64,000 bases of DNA from G963675935 sp963675935 (lineage in GTDB: Bacteria > Planctomycetota > Planctomycetia > Pirellulales > Thermoguttaceae). The stretch covers positions 805,373 through 869,372 of the forward strand of contig CAXXPV010000008.1 in NCBI GenBank assembly GCA_963675935.2. Reading direction: 5' to 3'. Below, one piece after another: positions 25,508 through 35,800 of the stretch. Under the pieces are notes generated by a model, which had not been told where the DNA came from, did no database searches, and saw nothing but the letters and a program-made list of their open reading frames with translations. Numbering within the stretch: the stretch's first letter is position 1; the number at the start of each line of letters is the position of its first letter. The position numbers and the translations under genes are program-made.

Positions 25508-25595
25508 AATAGCCGGCGGCCAACGGCCAGCGGTGAATCGGCGCCAACGTCAAACACTTGCGCACTCCTCCGCCGGCCGTTGGCCGCCGGCTATT
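25508..25595. repeat. Family C palindrome, copy 1
   Basis: AATAGCCGGCGGCCAACGGC on the left and GCCGTTGGCCGCCGGCTATT on the right are exact complements. It lies between hemC and the kinase gene, which converge. Related sequences are at 13316, 34408 and 42880. Confidence 0.85.
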
Positions 25596-25621
25596 CATTT
25601 CTTCTCTTCTCTATTCCATCC

Positions 25622-27166
25622 TCAATGAACCGCGGGCAGCGTGACCTCAAACGTGCTGCCCTTGCCTGGAATGCTTTGCACATCGATTTTTCCCCCGTGG
25701 CGATCGACGATTTTGCGGCACAACGCCAGACCGATGCCCGTGCCCTCGAACACGTCGCGGGGATGCAGCCTCTGGAACACGCCGAAGATTCTTTCCCGGT
25801 ACTTTTCCTCGAAGCCGATGCCGTTGTCCTCGACCACGATCTTGCACTGTTCCTCGGCGCCCGAATGGCCGCTTTTGCGAGCGGTGCGCCCTTGAACGAA
25901 CCGACCATGCACCTTGACCACGGGCGGCTCTTCGACGCGATGGAACTTCAGCGCATTTCCGATCAGGTTTTGCAACAACTGCCGCATTTGCAGCGAATCG
26001 GCCTGAATGGTTGGCAAATGGCCGACTTCGACCGAGCCGCCGACCCGCTCGATCTGCGATTCAAGATCGGTGACAACCTCGCCGGCGATTTTGGCTAGAT
26101 CGACGGTCGTGAAGTTTTGGGCCTGCGTGGTGACTCTTGAAAGCGAGAGCAGCCCGTCGATGAGCGTTTGCATCCGCGCGGCGGCGCTCAGAATCCGCTG
26201 CATGGTGTCTTGTTCGTCGTCGTCGAGCTTGTCGCCGCATTTGATTTGCAGACGGTCGCCGAAGGTGCGAATCTTACGCAACGGCTCCTGGAGATCGTGA
26301 GAGGCGGCGTAGGCGAACTGCTCCAACTCGCGGTTCGAGCGTTCCAACTCGGCCGCGTACCGAGCTTGCTCCCGCTCGGCTTTCTTGCGGCGGCTGATGT
26401 CGCGGACGAAGAAAGTAAGAACCGGAAGCCCCTGCTCCTGGCTGATGGTCATCGCCATTTCCGCGTCGAAACTATCGCCGTTGGCGCGGACGGCCGTCAC
26501 ATCGACCCGCCGCCCCAGCAGCGATCCCTCGCCCACGTCGAGGTAACGGTCGATGCGGTCCTGCGCGCCGGCGTTCACCGTCGGCGGAAAGAGCACTTCC
26601 GACGGCTTCGTGCCCAACACTTTTTCGCGCGGGTGGCCGAACGTCTGCTCGGCCGCGCGGTTGAACTCGGTGATGATGCCCGCGTGATTGATCGTGATGA
26701 TCGGATCGAGCGAGGATTCGAGGATGGCTCGTTTCCGGGCTTCGGTCTCGGCCAGCGCCGCTTGCAGGCTTGCTCGGTCGTCGGGCAAGCGGTGAAAGAA
26801 CATCAACGAAGTGGGCCGCCCGGCCTCGTTCGACTTCAGCCGGAACAGATTGGTTTCAACGTCGATGAACTCGCCGGTGCGCAGGTTGCGCAACCGGCTC
26901 CGGCCTTCCCAGTGGCCCATTTTATTGACGGCCGGCACGGCCACGTCACACAGTTGGGTCCACGACGCCTCATCGTACAACTCGCGCAGACTGATCGAAG
27001 CGACCGAGCGACCTTCGCCGAGCCCCACCAACCGTTGCCAGACGGGATTCAAATAGAACGGCTCGCCGTGCGAGTTGGCCAGGCAAATGAAATTCGAGGA
27101 TGCCTCGGCCAGGGCGCGGCCCATGGTGTCGGCGCTGGCGTCGAACAGATCGGAATCTTCACTCAT
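25622..27166 (-). CDS. PAS-domain sensor histidine kinase
   Basis: This 514-residue soluble kinase has a first PAS domain at about 15-130 (ANSHGEPFYLNPVWQRLVG) and a second at about 145-265 (DPIITINHAGIITEFNRAAE, PAC end FFVRDISRRKKAE). A HisKA dimerisation box carries the phospho-acceptor in YAASHDLQEPLRKI. The ATPase has N box NLIGNALKFHR, G1 EDNGIGFE, F box FQRLHP and G2 GTGIGLAL. There is no membrane segment, so the signal is internal. I start at ATG 27166, which has GGGAG ten bases upstream. No response regulator is adjacent, so it is an orphan kinase. Confidence 0.9.
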   Translation of the reverse strand: MSEDSDLFDASADTMGRALAEASSNFICLANSHGEPFYLNPVWQRLVGLGEGRSVASISLRELYDEASWTQLCDVAVPAVNKMGHWEGRSRLRNLRTGEFIDVETNLFRLKSNEAGRPTSLMFFHRLPDDRASLQAALAETEARKRAILESSLDPIITINHAGIITEFNRAAEQTFGHPREKVLGTKPSEVLFPPTVNAGAQDRIDRYLDVGEGSLLGRRVDVTAVRANGDSFDAEMAMTISQEQGLPVLTFFVRDISRRKKAEREQARYAAELERSNRELEQFAYAASHDLQEPLRKIRTFGDRLQIKCGDKLDDDEQDTMQRILSAAARMQTLIDGLLSLSRVTTQAQNFTTVDLAKIAGEVVTDLESQIERVGGSVEVGHLPTIQADSLQMRQLLQNLIGNALKFHRVEEPPVVKVHGRFVQGRTARKSGHSGAEEQCKIVVEDNGIGFEEKYRERIFGVFQRLHPRDVFEGTGIGLALCRKIVDRHGGKIDVQSIPGKGSTFEVTLPAVH

Positions 27167-27284
27167 GGCCGGGCAACTCCCGTTGGATGCGATGCAGGGC
27201 AATGTAGCCCGAGCCGCGGAACATGTCAACGCTTCGAGTTCGTAGTCCCGGCTTTATTGATCATCAGGAAAGTATTGCAATGAC

Positions 27285-27356
27285 GTTTAGCCGGCGAGCT
27301 TGCTCGCCGCGTGGGATGTCGCCCCCAAACGCGGCGGGCAAGCCCGCCGGCTAAAC
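27285..27356. repeat. Family A palindrome, copy 4
   Basis: GTTTAGCCGGCGAGCTTGCT at the left and GGCAAGCCCGCCGGCTAAAC at the right, with two or three mismatches between arms. It lies between the kinase and TolC-family genes. Confidence 0.85.
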
Positions 27357-27400
27357 ATTCCAATGTCGCATTACTATTTTGAGGGGCAGTAACGGCGGAA

Positions 27401-28750
27401 CTACAAACCCGCCCCGACATCAAGGCTGCCGGTCAACAGGTTCCCCTCAATGGCCGCCGACGCCGCGCGAAGCTCGCGCAAGGCGTCCAAATAGGCCAGA
27501 TGCGTCTGAAAATACGTCCGCTGGGCGGTAAGCAGCACCACATAGCTGAATTCGCCCTGCCGGTAGCCCGAGCTGACCAGCTTCAGCGATTCCTCGGCGT
27601 TGGGCAAAATATCGGCGGCGTAACGCTCGGCCTGTTGCCGTGCGGTGGCATACTGCTCGAAAACCACGGCCAACCGCTGTTGCAGCGATAGCCGCACCCG
27701 TTCGACATCCCGATGCGCCGCGGTCAATTCCGCCTGCGCCCGCCGGATGCCGCCCTGGTTGCGATTGAACAGCGGAATTGGAACCCCCACCTGAACCCCG
27801 GCGATGTTGTCTTGCGTGGCATTGTCGTATTGCACGCCTAACTGCACATTGACGTTGGGAATCCGTTCGGCGCATTCACGATTCCAAACCGCTTGTGCCC
27901 GAGCGATGCCGGCCTGCGCCGCGGCAAGCTGTGGACTATCGACGTAAAGCCGCTCCAAAGTGCTTTCCCAGGTGTAGTTGGGCAGATTGTCACGTAGGTC
28001 GCCTGCCAGAGGCGACGGCTGCGCCGTGGGATCGCCGACGACGGCCGCCAGGCCGCGCCATGCGGCCATGTGCCTGTTTCTGGCCTTTTCCAACAGCAAT
28101 TTCGCTGAATCAGCTTCCACCCGGGCCTGCAACAGATCGACCCGGGCAACTTCCTTGGCCTTCATCAGGGCCTCGCTTGCCTGGACGCCCTGCTGGCCGA
28201 TGGCGACCAACTGCTCGGTCAGTTCGACGGATCGCTGGGCGACGAACGTGTCGTAAAAAGCCCTGCGAACGTCGGTCAACACGCGAAGCCGTTGGGCTTG
28301 CCATTGATATTCGGCCTGTTGGATCTCCTGATTGCTGACCGCTCGGTTCAATCGCAGCTTGCCGGCAGTGACAATCTCCTGGCCGATGAAGCCGCCCTGC
28401 TGGCCCGCTTGCCCCTCGTCGCCGATTTCCGATGCCTGATAACCGGCGACGGGATTCGGATACAACCCCGCTTGCAGACACCGGGCGCGAGCGGCTTGCA
28501 CTTGGGCCGCGGCTTGAGCCAGCGTCGGATTATTCTGCGCGGCCTGCTCCTCCAACTGTGCCAAAGTCAACGCCGCCGGAGCTTGCACGGGCTGGCCGGC
28601 CGGGGGCAATTCCGACTGCCGCGCCCGCGACGCAACGCCGATGTCGGGCCAATCGGCCTGCTCGGCTTCCCGTGGATTGGCATATTGGGCTTCGCAGTAC
28701 GCCGGCGCAAGGCAAGCAATTGCGGCCAGGACAAATAGACTTCTCCCCAT
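27401..28750 (-). CDS. TolC-family outer-membrane efflux protein
   Basis: The 449-residue product has a signal peptide (MGRSLFVLAAIACLAPAYC). Two homologous coiled-coil/beta halves follow, with ALTLAQLEEQAAQNNPTLAQ (repeat 1) and LYVDSPQLAAAQAGIARAQA (repeat 2), the usual sign of the TolC/CusC family of trimeric outer-membrane channels. It includes VNVQLGVQYDNA and VGVPIPLFNRNQGG, like metal-efflux or RND-associated members. No membrane-fusion protein or pump gene adjoins it, so it must pair with distant components. It is divergent from the giant envelope-protein operon, 610 bases apart. Confidence 0.9.
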   Translation of the reverse strand: MGRSLFVLAAIACLAPAYCEAQYANPREAEQADWPDIGVASRARQSELPPAGQPVQAPAALTLAQLEEQAAQNNPTLAQAAAQVQAARARCLQAGLYPNPVAGYQASEIGDEGQAGQQGGFIGQEIVTAGKLRLNRAVSNQEIQQAEYQWQAQRLRVLTDVRRAFYDTFVAQRSVELTEQLVAIGQQGVQASEALMKAKEVARVDLLQARVEADSAKLLLEKARNRHMAAWRGLAAVVGDPTAQPSPLAGDLRDNLPNYTWESTLERLYVDSPQLAAAQAGIARAQAVWNRECAERIPNVNVQLGVQYDNATQDNIAGVQVGVPIPLFNRNQGGIRRAQAELTAAHRDVERVRLSLQQRLAVVFEQYATARQQAERYAADILPNAEESLKLVSSGYRQGEFSYVVLLTAQRTYFQTHLAYLDALRELRAASAAIEGNLLTGSLDVGAGL

Positions 28751-28803
28751 CAGACACCCCCCCTGCGGCCAAGGACCGGCGAATCAATAACTGTCGGAAT
28801 GTC

Positions 28804-28848
28804 GCCTTTCGCTCCGCGAAAGAACGCTGCTTTCGCGGAGCGAAAGGC
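28804..28848. repeat. 19-bp perfect inverted repeat
   Basis: GCCTTTCGCTCCGCGAAAG at 28804-28822 and CTTTCGCGGAGCGAAAGGC at 28830-28848 are exact complements with a seven-base loop. Each arm is partly self-complementary. Confidence 0.8.
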
Positions 28849-28991
28849 AACACTTATTTCCTCGCCGGTCCTAAGTGGATTTAGCTTAGTGAATCGATAC
28901 TGTCCCACTTTCCGCTACAATCGTTATCGGCAGTGCTATCCAATCAGGATCAATGGAAAGAATACGCCGCTAGATTGGTGTGCTATACCCC

Positions 28992-29080
28992 GTTTAGCCG
29001 GCGAACTTGTTCGCCGCGTGGCGAATTCTCCAAGCATGCGTGGCGATGCGAAACGCGGCGAACAAGTTCGCCGGCTAAAC
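28992..29080. repeat. Family A palindrome, copy 5
   Basis: GTTTAGCCGGCGAACTTGTT and AACAAGTTCGCCGGCTAAAC are exact complements, with about 49 bases between them. Confidence 0.88.
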
Positions 29081-29360
29081 AGTGGCCGCTGCACTTCCAA
29101 TTAATTTTTCCATCCAGGGGGGTGGCTTTTTTTATCGTTTCGATTTAGGCTTTGGCCTAGACTATCGCAGGCCCCCCAGTCTGCCTATCGTTGAGCGGTG
29201 GAATGGAACACCATGCTCACGTCGGGGCGGCAATCGCGATTCCGTGTAACGTTACGAGGGGGAGCAACGTTCTAGTCATGGCGGAATAGTCGCTCTTCAT
29301 CCCCAAAAAACAACTGCTTACGGAAAACTCCGCTTTCAACTCCATAGCGAGGACGACAAA

Positions 29361-32300
29361 ATGATCTCCAAGCGTCAGAGCCTCTTGTTCGTGGCAACCC
29401 TGCTGGGTTTCGCCGCGTGGTCAGCCAACGTCGGCATCTCGGCCGATGAGCCGGCCAAGGACGGCGAGAAAAACGCCAAGTCCATTTCGGAGCAGGACAT
29501 CTATATCCCCTACGAAAAACTGCGCCAGGTTTTCGAGAAGCACGGTCGCGGGGTTTTTCTGCCCTACGAAAAATTCCAGGAACTTTGGCAAGCCGCCCAA
29601 GATAAAAATCGTCCGGCCGCCGAGATCAAGCCGCCCGTCGGCGCGCTGATTACCGAGATCGACAACACGGCCACGGTCGAGAAAGACGTCGTCAGCGTCA
29701 AGGCCAAACTCAAGATCGAGGTGTTGGCCGAAGGTTGGACGGAAATCCCCTTGCGATTGAGCGACGCGGCCATCACCAGCGCCACATTGGCCGGCCGCCC
29801 AGCTCGCATCATCGGCGGACAGGGTCAGGACTACCGCTTGCTTATCGAAAAGAAGGGCAAGCAGGCCGAGTCGATGGAGTTGTCGCTGGAATATGCCCGC
29901 GCGATCTCCCGCTCGCCCGGTCAAAACAGCGTGTCGTTCCAGTCGCCGCAAGCGCCGGTAAGCCGGTGGCGCGTGACCATTCCCCAGGCGGGCGTCAAGG
30001 TCAACATCCATCCGCTGATTGCCGCGACGGAAGTGCCCACCGAAAAGAAAGGCGAGGGCGACGCGGCGAAGAAAGCCGACGAAACGGTCGTGCTGGCCTT
30101 CGTCGGCGCGGCGCCGACGGTCTCCATCGATTGGACGCCCAAGTCGGAGGGCGCCACGGGACTGGCCGCCGTCGCCAGCGTTCAGGCCAACCAACAAGTT
30201 TGGATCACCGAAGGCGCGGTCCGCACCCGAGCCTTGCTCACCTACGCGATCAGCCGGGCCGAATTGACCAAACTCATCGTCGACGTACCCACCGATCAGA
30301 AGGTGGTCAATGTGTTCGACGCCAACGTGCGCGGGTGGTCGGTCGAGACGGTCGACGGCTCGCAGCGAATCACGGCCCAACTGTTCGAGCCGGCCAAGAC
30401 TTCGCAGCAAGTCACCGTCGAGTTGGAAAAGTTCACCGGCGAAAAGGGCGAAAAGAGTGGGAAAGGTGAGAAGAATGAAAAGGGCGATCAAATCGTCCTG
30501 CCGACGGTCAAGGCCGTCGGCGTCGGTCGCCAGCAGGGAACGCTCGTGGTTCATGTGGCCGAAAGTCTTCGGGCCGAGACCGTCAAAACCAGCGGGCTGA
30601 TGCAGGTCGATGCCGCCGAGTTGCCCCAGGGCTTGCAGGGCGGCAAGTGGGCATTCGCCTATCGCTACGCCGCCGTCCCGTTCGAGTTGACACTCGGCGT
30701 CGAAAAGCTGCAACCGCAAATCACCGTCGATTCGCTGGTCGAGGCCGCGCTGCTGCCCGATCGGTTGACGCTCGATCTGACGGCGGTTTACACGATCGAG
30801 AAGGCTGGCGTGTTCCGCCTCGATCTCGACGTTCCGGCTGGTTTCGAGGTTCGCCAGGTTCGCGGCGCGAGCCTCTCCGGCGCGGCGGCCGTGCAGGTCG
30901 ATAACCACTATCTCGAAGGTGAGAAGAAAACCCGGCTTGTCGTGAATCTTACGCGCAAAGCGATCGGCCGAGCCGCGCTGTGGGTACAACTGGAAAAGAA
31001 TCTGCAACAGCCGGAGCTTTTGACGCCGACCGGCAAATCGGCCCAGTTGCCGCTGACCGTGCCGCTCGTTCCGCCGCGCACGGCCGAAAAAGCCACGGGC
31101 CGCATCGTGATTTCCGCGCCCGAAAGCCTGCGCGTCAATCCAGAAAAAACGACCGGCCTGCGCGTCGTTTCGTTTGCCGAAGCCTACGATGGCATCAAGG
31201 CGACGAGCCGCCCGCAGCCGAATCAGCCGCGGCCCGTGCTGGCCTTCGCCTTTAGCGGCGAAGAGCCGATCGTTCTTTCGATCTCGGCCGAGCGTCGCAA
31301 GCCGCACGTCGCGGTCCGCCAACTGCTCGTGGCCCGCGTCGAAGACGGCGTGGTGAAGTACGACTTCACGTTTTTCTACGACGTTCGTTACAGCAGCGTG
31401 AAGTCGCTGCGGATCGACGTGCCGAAAGACGTTGCCGAGCAACTCCGCGTCACAACGCCCGGCTTCCACGAAAAAACGATCGAGCCGCCGCCGGCCAAGC
31501 TGTCAAACGACGACGTGGCTTGGAGCCTCAGCGGCGACACCGAATTGTTCGGCTCCGGCAAGATCGAATTGAACTGGGAGAAAAAGATCGAGAACCTCGA
31601 AATCGGCAAGCCCATCGAGTTGACCTTGCCGCACCTGAAGCCGCGCGACGTGGATCGGGCATGGGGGCAAATCGTCCTGGTCAAGTCGGAAACGATCGAC
31701 GTTCACGAGTCGGGCGAGCCGAAATCGCTGCGCCCGATCGACCCGCAACACGATCTGATGAATCCCGTGGCCTCGGCCGCGAGGGCCTTCGAGTTCTACG
31801 ACGACTGGACGCTCGGCGTCGTTGCCACGCGATACGAATTGGAGGAAATCAAGCGGAGCAGCATCGAGCGGGCGATGGTTCGCATGGTTGTCACGCCGGC
31901 CAGAAAAATCTCGGTCCAGGCGTTGTATCGCATGTTGAGCACCCGGCAGCGAGTCGTGGTCGAACTGCCCGAGGGCGCGGAGTTCGATTCGCAGCCGCTT
32001 AGGGTCAACGGTCGGCCGGCGTCGCTGGAGAAGGGCGGAAAAAATGAATACTACGTGCCGCTGGCGGCCGCCAAGGCTGACGTGCCGTTCGTCGTTGAAC
32101 TGCGTTACACGCTGCCCGGCGACGGCGCCCGGATGCAACTGCCGGCGTTTCCCGAGGAGCCGGCGGTCGTGAAAGCCTACTTGGCCGTGTATTTGCCCGA
32201 AACCCGAACGCTGCTGGCCACGCGAGGGCCTTGGAACGAAGAGTTCCGCTGGTGCCGCGACCCATCGCTGCAATGGCGGGCAAGCCCGACGACCGATCCG

Positions 32301-32822
32301 AAAATTCTCGCCGATCAGATACGCGAGGGCATCGTCGCCGCCGGCAACGCGGCCGACGATTTCCAAACCGACGGACGGCTCTATCTCTATTCGACGCTTC
32401 GGCCCGCCGACGGAGAAACCGGTTCGCTCGAAGCGACGATCATCGACGCCCGATGGCTCCACGGGCTGGTGTTCGGCATCACGGTGCTTTTGGGGCTTTT
32501 GCTGTTGCCGGCACGTTTACCCACCCGGGCGTTCGTCGTGGGACTGGCGGTGATCGGCTTGGTTCTCTCCGGCGTGTTCCTGCCGACGTTCTCGCATCAG
32601 GTTCTCGGCGGCGTTCTGCTTTCGGCCGTTTTCATCGTGGCGGTGCTTTGGACATTGGCCTTTGTGTCGCGGCGCAAAAAACCACCTATGCCGGTCGCGT
32701 CGGCGTCAACACCGCCGGCCGTCGGCGAGCTTGGCGTCGATCTTTCGCAGTACAGTCCAGAGCCGGCCGTGGTTGAGCCACCGAAGCCCAACGACCAAGA
32801 GGGAGGGCAGAACAATGCGTAA
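29361..32822 (+). CDS. Large envelope protein of the planctomycete 'PYEKL' type (1153 residues)
   Basis: A signal peptide (ISKRQSLLFVATLLGFAAWS, then ANVGISA) is followed at about residues 46-75 by the double motif DIYIPYEKLRQVFEKHGRG and VFLPYEKFQELW. About 950 residues of predicted beta-rich repeats follow (phrases such as VEKDVVSVKAKLKIEV, FRLDLDVPAGFEVRQVRG and SLRIDVPKDVAEQLRV), then three or four membrane segments at about 1035-1110 and a proline-rich tail. The mature part is therefore probably periplasmic and anchored in the membrane. The same module occurs twice in the next gene, whose ATG overlaps this stop by eight bases. I do not know a function; similar proteins are seen as hypothetical proteins in planctomycetes. 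Confidence 0.75.
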   Translation: MISKRQSLLFVATLLGFAAWSANVGISADEPAKDGEKNAKSISEQDIYIPYEKLRQVFEKHGRGVFLPYEKFQELWQAAQDKNRPAAEIKPPVGALITEIDNTATVEKDVVSVKAKLKIEVLAEGWTEIPLRLSDAAITSATLAGRPARIIGGQGQDYRLLIEKKGKQAESMELSLEYARAISRSPGQNSVSFQSPQAPVSRWRVTIPQAGVKVNIHPLIAATEVPTEKKGEGDAAKKADETVVLAFVGAAPTVSIDWTPKSEGATGLAAVASVQANQQVWITEGAVRTRALLTYAISRAELTKLIVDVPTDQKVVNVFDANVRGWSVETVDGSQRITAQLFEPAKTSQQVTVELEKFTGEKGEKSGKGEKNEKGDQIVLPTVKAVGVGRQQGTLVVHVAESLRAETVKTSGLMQVDAAELPQGLQGGKWAFAYRYAAVPFELTLGVEKLQPQITVDSLVEAALLPDRLTLDLTAVYTIEKAGVFRLDLDVPAGFEVRQVRGASLSGAAAVQVDNHYLEGEKKTRLVVNLTRKAIGRAALWVQLEKNLQQPELLTPTGKSAQLPLTVPLVPPRTAEKATGRIVISAPESLRVNPEKTTGLRVVSFAEAYDGIKATSRPQPNQPRPVLAFAFSGEEPIVLSISAERRKPHVAVRQLLVARVEDGVVKYDFTFFYDVRYSSVKSLRIDVPKDVAEQLRVTTPGFHEKTIEPPPAKLSNDDVAWSLSGDTELFGSGKIELNWEKKIENLEIGKPIELTLPHLKPRDVDRAWGQIVLVKSETIDVHESGEPKSLRPIDPQHDLMNPVASAARAFEFYDDWTLGVVATRYELEEIKRSSIERAMVRMVVTPARKISVQALYRMLSTRQRVVVELPEGAEFDSQPLRVNGRPASLEKGGKNEYYVPLAAAKADVPFVVELRYTLPGDGARMQLPAFPEEPAVVKAYLAVYLPETRTLLATRGPWNEEFRWCRDPSLQWRASPTTDPKILADQIREGIVAAGNAADDFQTDGRLYLYSTLRPADGETGSLEATIIDARWLHGLVFGITVLLGLLLLPARLPTRAFVVGLAVIGLVLSGVFLPTFSHQVLGGVLLSAVFIVAVLWTLAFVSRRKKPPMPVASASTPPAVGELGVDLSQYSPEPAVVEPPKPNDQEGGQNNA

Positions 32823-35800
32823 GAAAAACTCCTTGTTCCCACGCTCCGCGTGGGAACACACCGGTTCCGACGCTCCGCGTCGGTGGATTGCGAGTTGGCT
32901 CGATTGTGCCGCCACGCTCGGACGCAGAGCGTCCGGCCGATGCGTTCCCACGCGGAGCGTGGAAACGAGAATGTTGGCGGCGTTGCTCTGTCTATCGCTA
33001 TGCGCATGCGCGACGAATACTTTCGCTGGCGAAAGCGTTCCGCCGAACGCCGACCGCGCGGTCCGCGAAATCTACGTTCCCTTCTCCGACCTGCATGTTT
33101 TGCTCGAAAAGCAGCCGAAGCGCGTGTTGCTCGGCCGCGTGGAATACGATGAACTGGTGAAAAAGGCCAAGAAAACGCCGGAAACCCACGCCCCAATCGC
33201 CGCCGCGATTGTCTCGGCCGACTACGCTGCCACGGCCGGCCGGCAAAGGGCCGAAATCCACGGCACGCTCGCCATCGACGTTCTTGAAGCCGGATTGCAC
33301 ACCCTGCCGCTGGACATCGGCAATGTCGGACTCCAAAACGCCTCGCTCGATGATCGCGCCGCCTCGATCGGCCGCGACTCGGTCGGGCGGCTCGTGCTGT
33401 TCGTCGAAGGCATCGGGCAACACCGCCTGACGTTCGACGCGGTCGCCCCGTTGGAAACGACGGCCGCCCGGCAGGTGTTGAACTTCCGGCTGCCGCGTCC
33501 GCCCGCCGCGAAGTTGCGTTTGACCGTCGCCGGCGATGTTGAAATCAAGGGCGGGGCCGATGTGATGAGCCGCACGGTCGATGCCGAGCCGAAGCAAACG
33601 CGGTTCGATCTGTTGCCACGCATGGGCGACAATTCGATTTTGATGACGCTCAACAGCCACCTCAAGCGGCAAGACCGCGCGGTCGTCGCCCGCAGCGTGC
33701 TCATCGACGAAGTGACCGAGGCCTACGAGGCGCTGCACGCCACGGTTTCGCTCGACGTGCTGTATCGAGCGGTCGATCAGTTCCAATTCGTCGTGCCCGA
33801 GGGGTTTGAGATCATTGAGGTCACCTGCCCGCAGTTGGCCCGGTGGGACGTTCAAACCGAGAAGACGCGAAAAGTGCTTGGCGTGAAGCTGCGCGAGCAG
33901 ACCACCGAGACCGTGGTGTTGAAAATCGCGGCGATTCGCACGCCGCCGATACTCGACTCTTGGAAAGCCCCGCGGTTGGAAGCCCTCGACGTGGTCGGCA
34001 GCGTCACGGTGTTCGGCCTTCTGGTCGAAGACCGTTTGAAGGCCGAATCGCTCGTCCCCGCCGGGCTGATTCCCATCGACACGACGGTGCTGGGCAACGT
34101 GCTGCCGGCGACGGTTTCCGAGTCGGCCCTGCGAGTTCAAGCGGCGTGGTACGCCCCGCAGGCCGATTTCTCGCTCGCCGCGAAATTCCAAAAGCCGCCG
34201 GCCGAAATGGCCACGACCACCAGCCTGCTTTTGGTCATCGCCGACCGGGGCCACGAAGTCTTGGGCGGGCTGTCCTTCTTGCCGTTGGTCGAAAAACGAT
34301 TCTCGTTCGACGTTTCCGTGCCCAATGGTTGGCAAATCGATCGCGTGACGACCGCCGCCGGCCAGCCGCTGCCGTTCGAGCGCTACGACAATCTTTCGGA
34401 AACCCCAAATAGCCGGGGGCCAACGGCCCGCGGTGCAGCCCTTTCTCGCGTTCGCGTCACCGTCGCAGGCGGCATGCCCGTAGGGCAAGAGTTCAAGGTG
34501 AATTTCCACGCCACGAGCAACCCGGCAAGCTGGACCGGTCAATGGGCGTCGATGCAAATCACGTTCCCGAAATTCGCGGTCGTCGGCGCCACACGCGACG
34601 AAGGCGCCGTGGCCATTGATGTCCGCGACGATTTCGACGTTCGGCCCGATCGCATCGAAAAGCTCGCGCCGCTTGATGCCGCCGAGAAGCCGAAATATGG
34701 GCTATCCGGCGTCGAAACCCAAATGGCCTATCGCTATACCGATCCGAGCTACGCGGCCACGCTCTCGATCGAGCGAAGCCGGCCCCGGCTCACCGCGCGG
34801 ACGTTCTCGTTCCTGCGCATCGAGCCGGACGCCGTCGCCTGCCGCTACGAATTGACTTACGCCATCGAGGGCGCCCGAGCGCGGCAACTCTCGTTCCTGC
34901 TGCCGAAAGACACGCCCGACGCCGTTTCCATCGCCGCGCTCGACGGCGTGAAAATCAAGGATCCAACGTCGGAAATCGCCGGGCCCGCGCGCCGGTGGAA
35001 CGTGTCGCTGGTCGAGCCTGCCCGCGGCCGGGTTCGTTTAACAGTCGATTTCCAAATGCCCTTGGCCTCGCGCGAGCCCGTGGGGCTTGCCCTGCCAATC
35101 GTCCGGGCCGACGCCGTCGCCTATCAGTCGGGCATGGCCGCCGTCGAGGGCTGCGCCGAGCTTGAAGTGAAAGTGGCCACCACGGCCCGGTCGGTCGATG
35201 TCGGCGAATTGGCCGAGGCCGAATATCAGCCGGGCCGCCGTCTGCTGGGTGCATTCGGATTTGCCGGCGAACTGCCATCGGTGAAGATCGATCTTCGGCG
35301 TCATCCCGGCTACGCGATCTTTCCGGCCATCGTCGAGCGTTGCGAGCTGGATACGAACGTCTCGCCCGAGGGACGCAGCCAAAGCCGGGCAAGGTTCAAG
35401 TTGCGGACGAAGTCGCTCTATTTGCAGGTGAAACTGCCCGCCGGCGCCGAGTTCTGGTCGGCCGAATTGAACGACACGCCCTTGAAGCCGCAGCGCGAGG
35501 GCGAAAACGTGTTGATCGACGTACCGGCCAGCCCGTCCGACGCGGCCGAGACGTTGCAAATCGTCTATGCCGCCCCGTCCGAGGCGCTCGAGATGCGCGG
35601 CACGGTGCGCGTGCCTGCGCCAAAGCTGTTTTTGCGGGCCGAGAAGGACGCAGCGGCGGTCGAAGTGCCGCTGGCCGATCTGGTTTGGCGGCTCCACTTG
35701 CCCAGCGGCTACGAGGTGGTCGATTCGTCGGGCACGGTGACGACCGACGAGTTGGTCCGGCCGCGACCGGCGGCGTTGCAGGTTGCGGGAATGCTATACG

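Larger units (their letters stand above)
28751..29360. other. 610-bp gap between divergent TolC and giant-protein genes
   Basis: Holds a perfect hairpin at 28804-28848 (GCCTTTCGCTCCGCGAAAG pairing with its complement) and a family A copy at 28992-29080. From 29081 to 29360 is the likely promoter region of the giant-protein operon, but I see no clear hexamers. A GAGG ribosome site precedes ATG 29361. Confidence 0.5.

Noticed and set aside
28804..28848. Possible terminator of the TolC-family gene.
   Set aside because: It lies upstream of that gene, not downstream, and has no T tract; kept as a repeat only.
29421..31469. A 682-codon minus-strand frame under the first giant gene.
   Set aside because: Composition is typical of an antisense shadow (many R, D, G, H), with no start site or family. 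The plus-strand frame has a signal peptide and modules.
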